Source: Roseofilum capinflatum BLCC-M114 (GTDB lineage: Bacteria > Cyanobacteriota > Cyanobacteriia > Cyanobacteriales > Desertifilaceae). Taken from it: DNA of 64,000 nucleotides. A model generated the notes under the pieces. The model ran no database searches and was not told where the DNA came from. It saw only the letters and a list, made by a program, of their open reading frames with translations. The translations under genes were made by a program, and so were the position numbers. The DNA lies in assembly GCF_030068505.1 (NCBI RefSeq), contig NZ_JAQOSO010000117.1, positions 35,367 through 99,366 of the forward strand, written 5' to 3'. Each line of letters begins with the position of its first letter. The first letter of the stretch is position 1. Below, one piece after another: positions 62,632-64,000 of this stretch.

Positions 62632-64000
62632 ATGAGCTGGTTTGATTTCCTCTTTAAACCCGTGTTTTCCACTGATTCTGCCTCAGAAACTCATAAAACC
62701 TTCATATTGGAACCCATTCTTACTCCCTCTGGCATCGTTGATTCCCTTGATGAAGGGTTGGATTTTGATGCTGATGGAGAAGACAGTACCGTAGAAAATA
62801 CGGAAGTAGACTTCGATAACGATGTTAATGATTCAGTTAAAGGTCAATCAGATAATACGGTGAACGACAGCGCATCTTTACCGGAAATCCCGGATGAAGA
62901 TTTAGAAGAGATCCCGTTTATTTACGCATTAGAGGAAGAACCAGACGCAGAAACAGGAGAAGAGTCCTTAGAACCTACGCGAACAGAAGATAATTCCACC
63001 TTCACGTCTGACTCAGAGGTAGAAGTTGAGAATAAAACGGAGCAGGAATCCCTAGAACCGGTCAAAACAGAGGAAATTCCGGTCTTGATTTCTGATTCAG
63101 AGGCAGAAGGGGATGAGGAAATTACGCAAGAAAGCGCTAAGTTAGCAACCGATACAGAGACTGATGGAGAACCCCCCGTTGAGTTGGGGATAACAGAAGA
63201 GGTTATTTCTCAACCCAAATTTGACTCCGGTTACTTCGTAGTGGGAGAAACAGGAGAAATAGAGATTGATTACCTCTTTGATGGCGGTAAATATAAGGGT
63301 GAACTCTCCATTTTTAGCTTAGACGGAATGGACGACTATGACCCCGATACAGAGGATTTTATTGCCGAAGCAGCTAAAAGATCCAACTCCAACTCAGAAC
63401 TCGGTCATATTGTAATCTCAGACCGAAGTGAAGGCGCACACTTTAGCGGAGAACTCGGAGAAGCTGACCATAATTCTGGCGAATATCAAGGCATAAAAAC
63501 CTTCAACATGCGCTCTGGAGATAGCTTCGCCATGATGCTCGTTCCCAAAGGAAGAGTAGAACAAGTGGTAGATAATCCTGCTATTGGTGGTGCAACCCGT
63601 CCCCTATTTTCCCTTGCAACTGCGAACCCAGACGATGGCTTTCACATGGGACAAATTGCCGATGTGACGGGAGAAGGCAATGTTTTTGTGTTTGAAGACT
63701 TGCGCGTGGATGGTAAATCTGACGGAGATTATAACGATCTGATTTTCCGCGTCAAGGGTGCAACAGGTAAAACAGCACAGTTGGATGATGTCATTGATAC
63801 CGCAAAAGATTGGCGCGATTCGGATTTAGGACAGGAATTGATCGCTTATGTGACTGGGGATGATAGTGCAGTTGCAGAGATTGAGATTGACGATCTAGAG
63901 GATGTTACTGATACCGAGACTGTTGTTGAAGATATTGCCTTTAGCGATAACGGTAGGGGCGAACGGCCGTTCGCCCCTACATCTGGGACAGGTGAGGATG
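62632..64000 (+). CDS. Large acidic DUF4114-domain protein (partial, 3' end outside window)
   Basis: 456 codons are visible from ATG 62632 and the frame is still open at the window end. Residues 1-200 are highly acidic and low in complexity, with no signal peptide. A beta-rich domain covers about 205-345. The DUF4114 signature is VFEDLRVDGKSDGDYNDLIF at about 355-375, a Ca-binding-like pattern seen in extracellular or surface proteins. Residues 441-450 (GRGERPFAPT) are encoded by a dispersed 28-bp palindrome inserted in frame. Secretion, if any, would be by a C-terminal or type I route. Surface location is inference. Confidence 0.85.
   Translation, partial: MSWFDFLFKPVFSTDSASETHKTFILEPILTPSGIVDSLDEGLDFDADGEDSTVENTEVDFDNDVNDSVKGQSDNTVNDSASLPEIPDEDLEEIPFIYALEEEPDAETGEESLEPTRTEDNSTFTSDSEVEVENKTEQESLEPVKTEEIPVLISDSEAEGDEEITQESAKLATDTETDGEPPVELGITEEVISQPKFDSGYFVVGETGEIEIDYLFDGGKYKGELSIFSLDGMDDYDPDTEDFIAEAAKRSNSNSELGHIVISDRSEGAHFSGELGEADHNSGEYQGIKTFNMRSGDSFAMMLVPKGRVEQVVDNPAIGGATRPLFSLATANPDDGFHMGQIADVTGEGNVFVFEDLRVDGKSDGDYNDLIFRVKGATGKTAQLDDVIDTAKDWRDSDLGQELIAYVTGDDSAVAEIEIDDLEDVTDTETVVEDIAFSDNGRGERPFAPTSGTGED
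63953..63980. repeat. 28-bp perfect palindrome inside a coding frame
   Basis: GTAGGGGCGAACGG is followed by its exact reverse complement. The same family lies in gaps at 32645 and 62334. Here it sits inside the DUF4114 frame without breaking it, adding about 10 residues. Confidence 0.9.

Overview
This window is a stretch of cyanobacterial chromosome, most likely from a filamentous, oscillatorian-type species. The octamer GCGATCGC (HIP1) recurs throughout, inside and outside genes. There are genes for chlorophyll synthesis (chlH, chlM), tetrapyrrole supply (hemA), a GUN4-domain protein, ferredoxin-thioredoxin reductase (ftrV), the dual fructose/sedoheptulose bisphosphatase (glpX) and a PEP-CTERM protein. 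Heptamer tandem repeats (GGGGAAT, GGCAAAA, CTATTGC types) sit in many gaps. No rRNA, tRNA or CRISPR array was found.

Layout. 1-9 kb: a partial SPFH gene with its NfeD partner, a membrane PP2C phosphatase, ftrV, a barrel-like protein paired with a secreted CHAT protein, a pentapeptide-repeat protein and ilvD. 9-15.5 kb: a repeat-rich accessory region. It holds a ParA ATPase behind 11-bp phased repeats, a deleted IS with intact terminal repeats, a two-gene cassette (unknown protein plus S1-domain protein) between long direct repeats, a winged-helix gene with three operator-like dyads, a UPF0175/PIN toxin-antitoxin pair and a relic of the same toxin's 3' end. 15.5-19.6 kb: chlH. 20.1-31.4 kb: a chemosensory cluster, all on the minus strand, in transcription order cheY, cheA, cheW, a soluble MCP, a PAS-HEAT protein, cheR, cheB and a CheC-like gene. 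cheB has an in-frame stop inside its receiver domain.

31.8-39.7 kb: chlM, hemA, glpX, a folate/biopterin-type transporter, cysH and a YdcF protein, followed by a flavoprotein gene relic. 39.9-44.6 kb: a pteridine-reductase-like SDR, two methyltransferases, two GT2 glycosyltransferases and folK. 44.7-49 kb: an unknown cyanobacterial family, a PEP-CTERM protein, then the Anbu proteasome-like hydrolase beside transglutaminase and alpha-E genes. 49-62 kb: a methyltransferase, an NIL-ferredoxin, an Hsp70-like protein, a HAD hydrolase, a large zinc metalloprotease, a GUN4-GH116 gene pair, a GIY-YIG-like protein, a 2TM protein and a site-2 protease with CBS domains. The window ends inside an acidic DUF4114-type gene. 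That gene has a dispersed 28-bp palindrome inserted in frame.

The items most worth a second look are the mirror-image promoter/operator array of the winged-helix gene, the palindrome inside the DUF4114 gene, the cheB stop with the PAS-HEAT chemosensory cluster, the cassette between direct repeats, and the helically phased repeats upstream of parA and of the DUF4114 gene.
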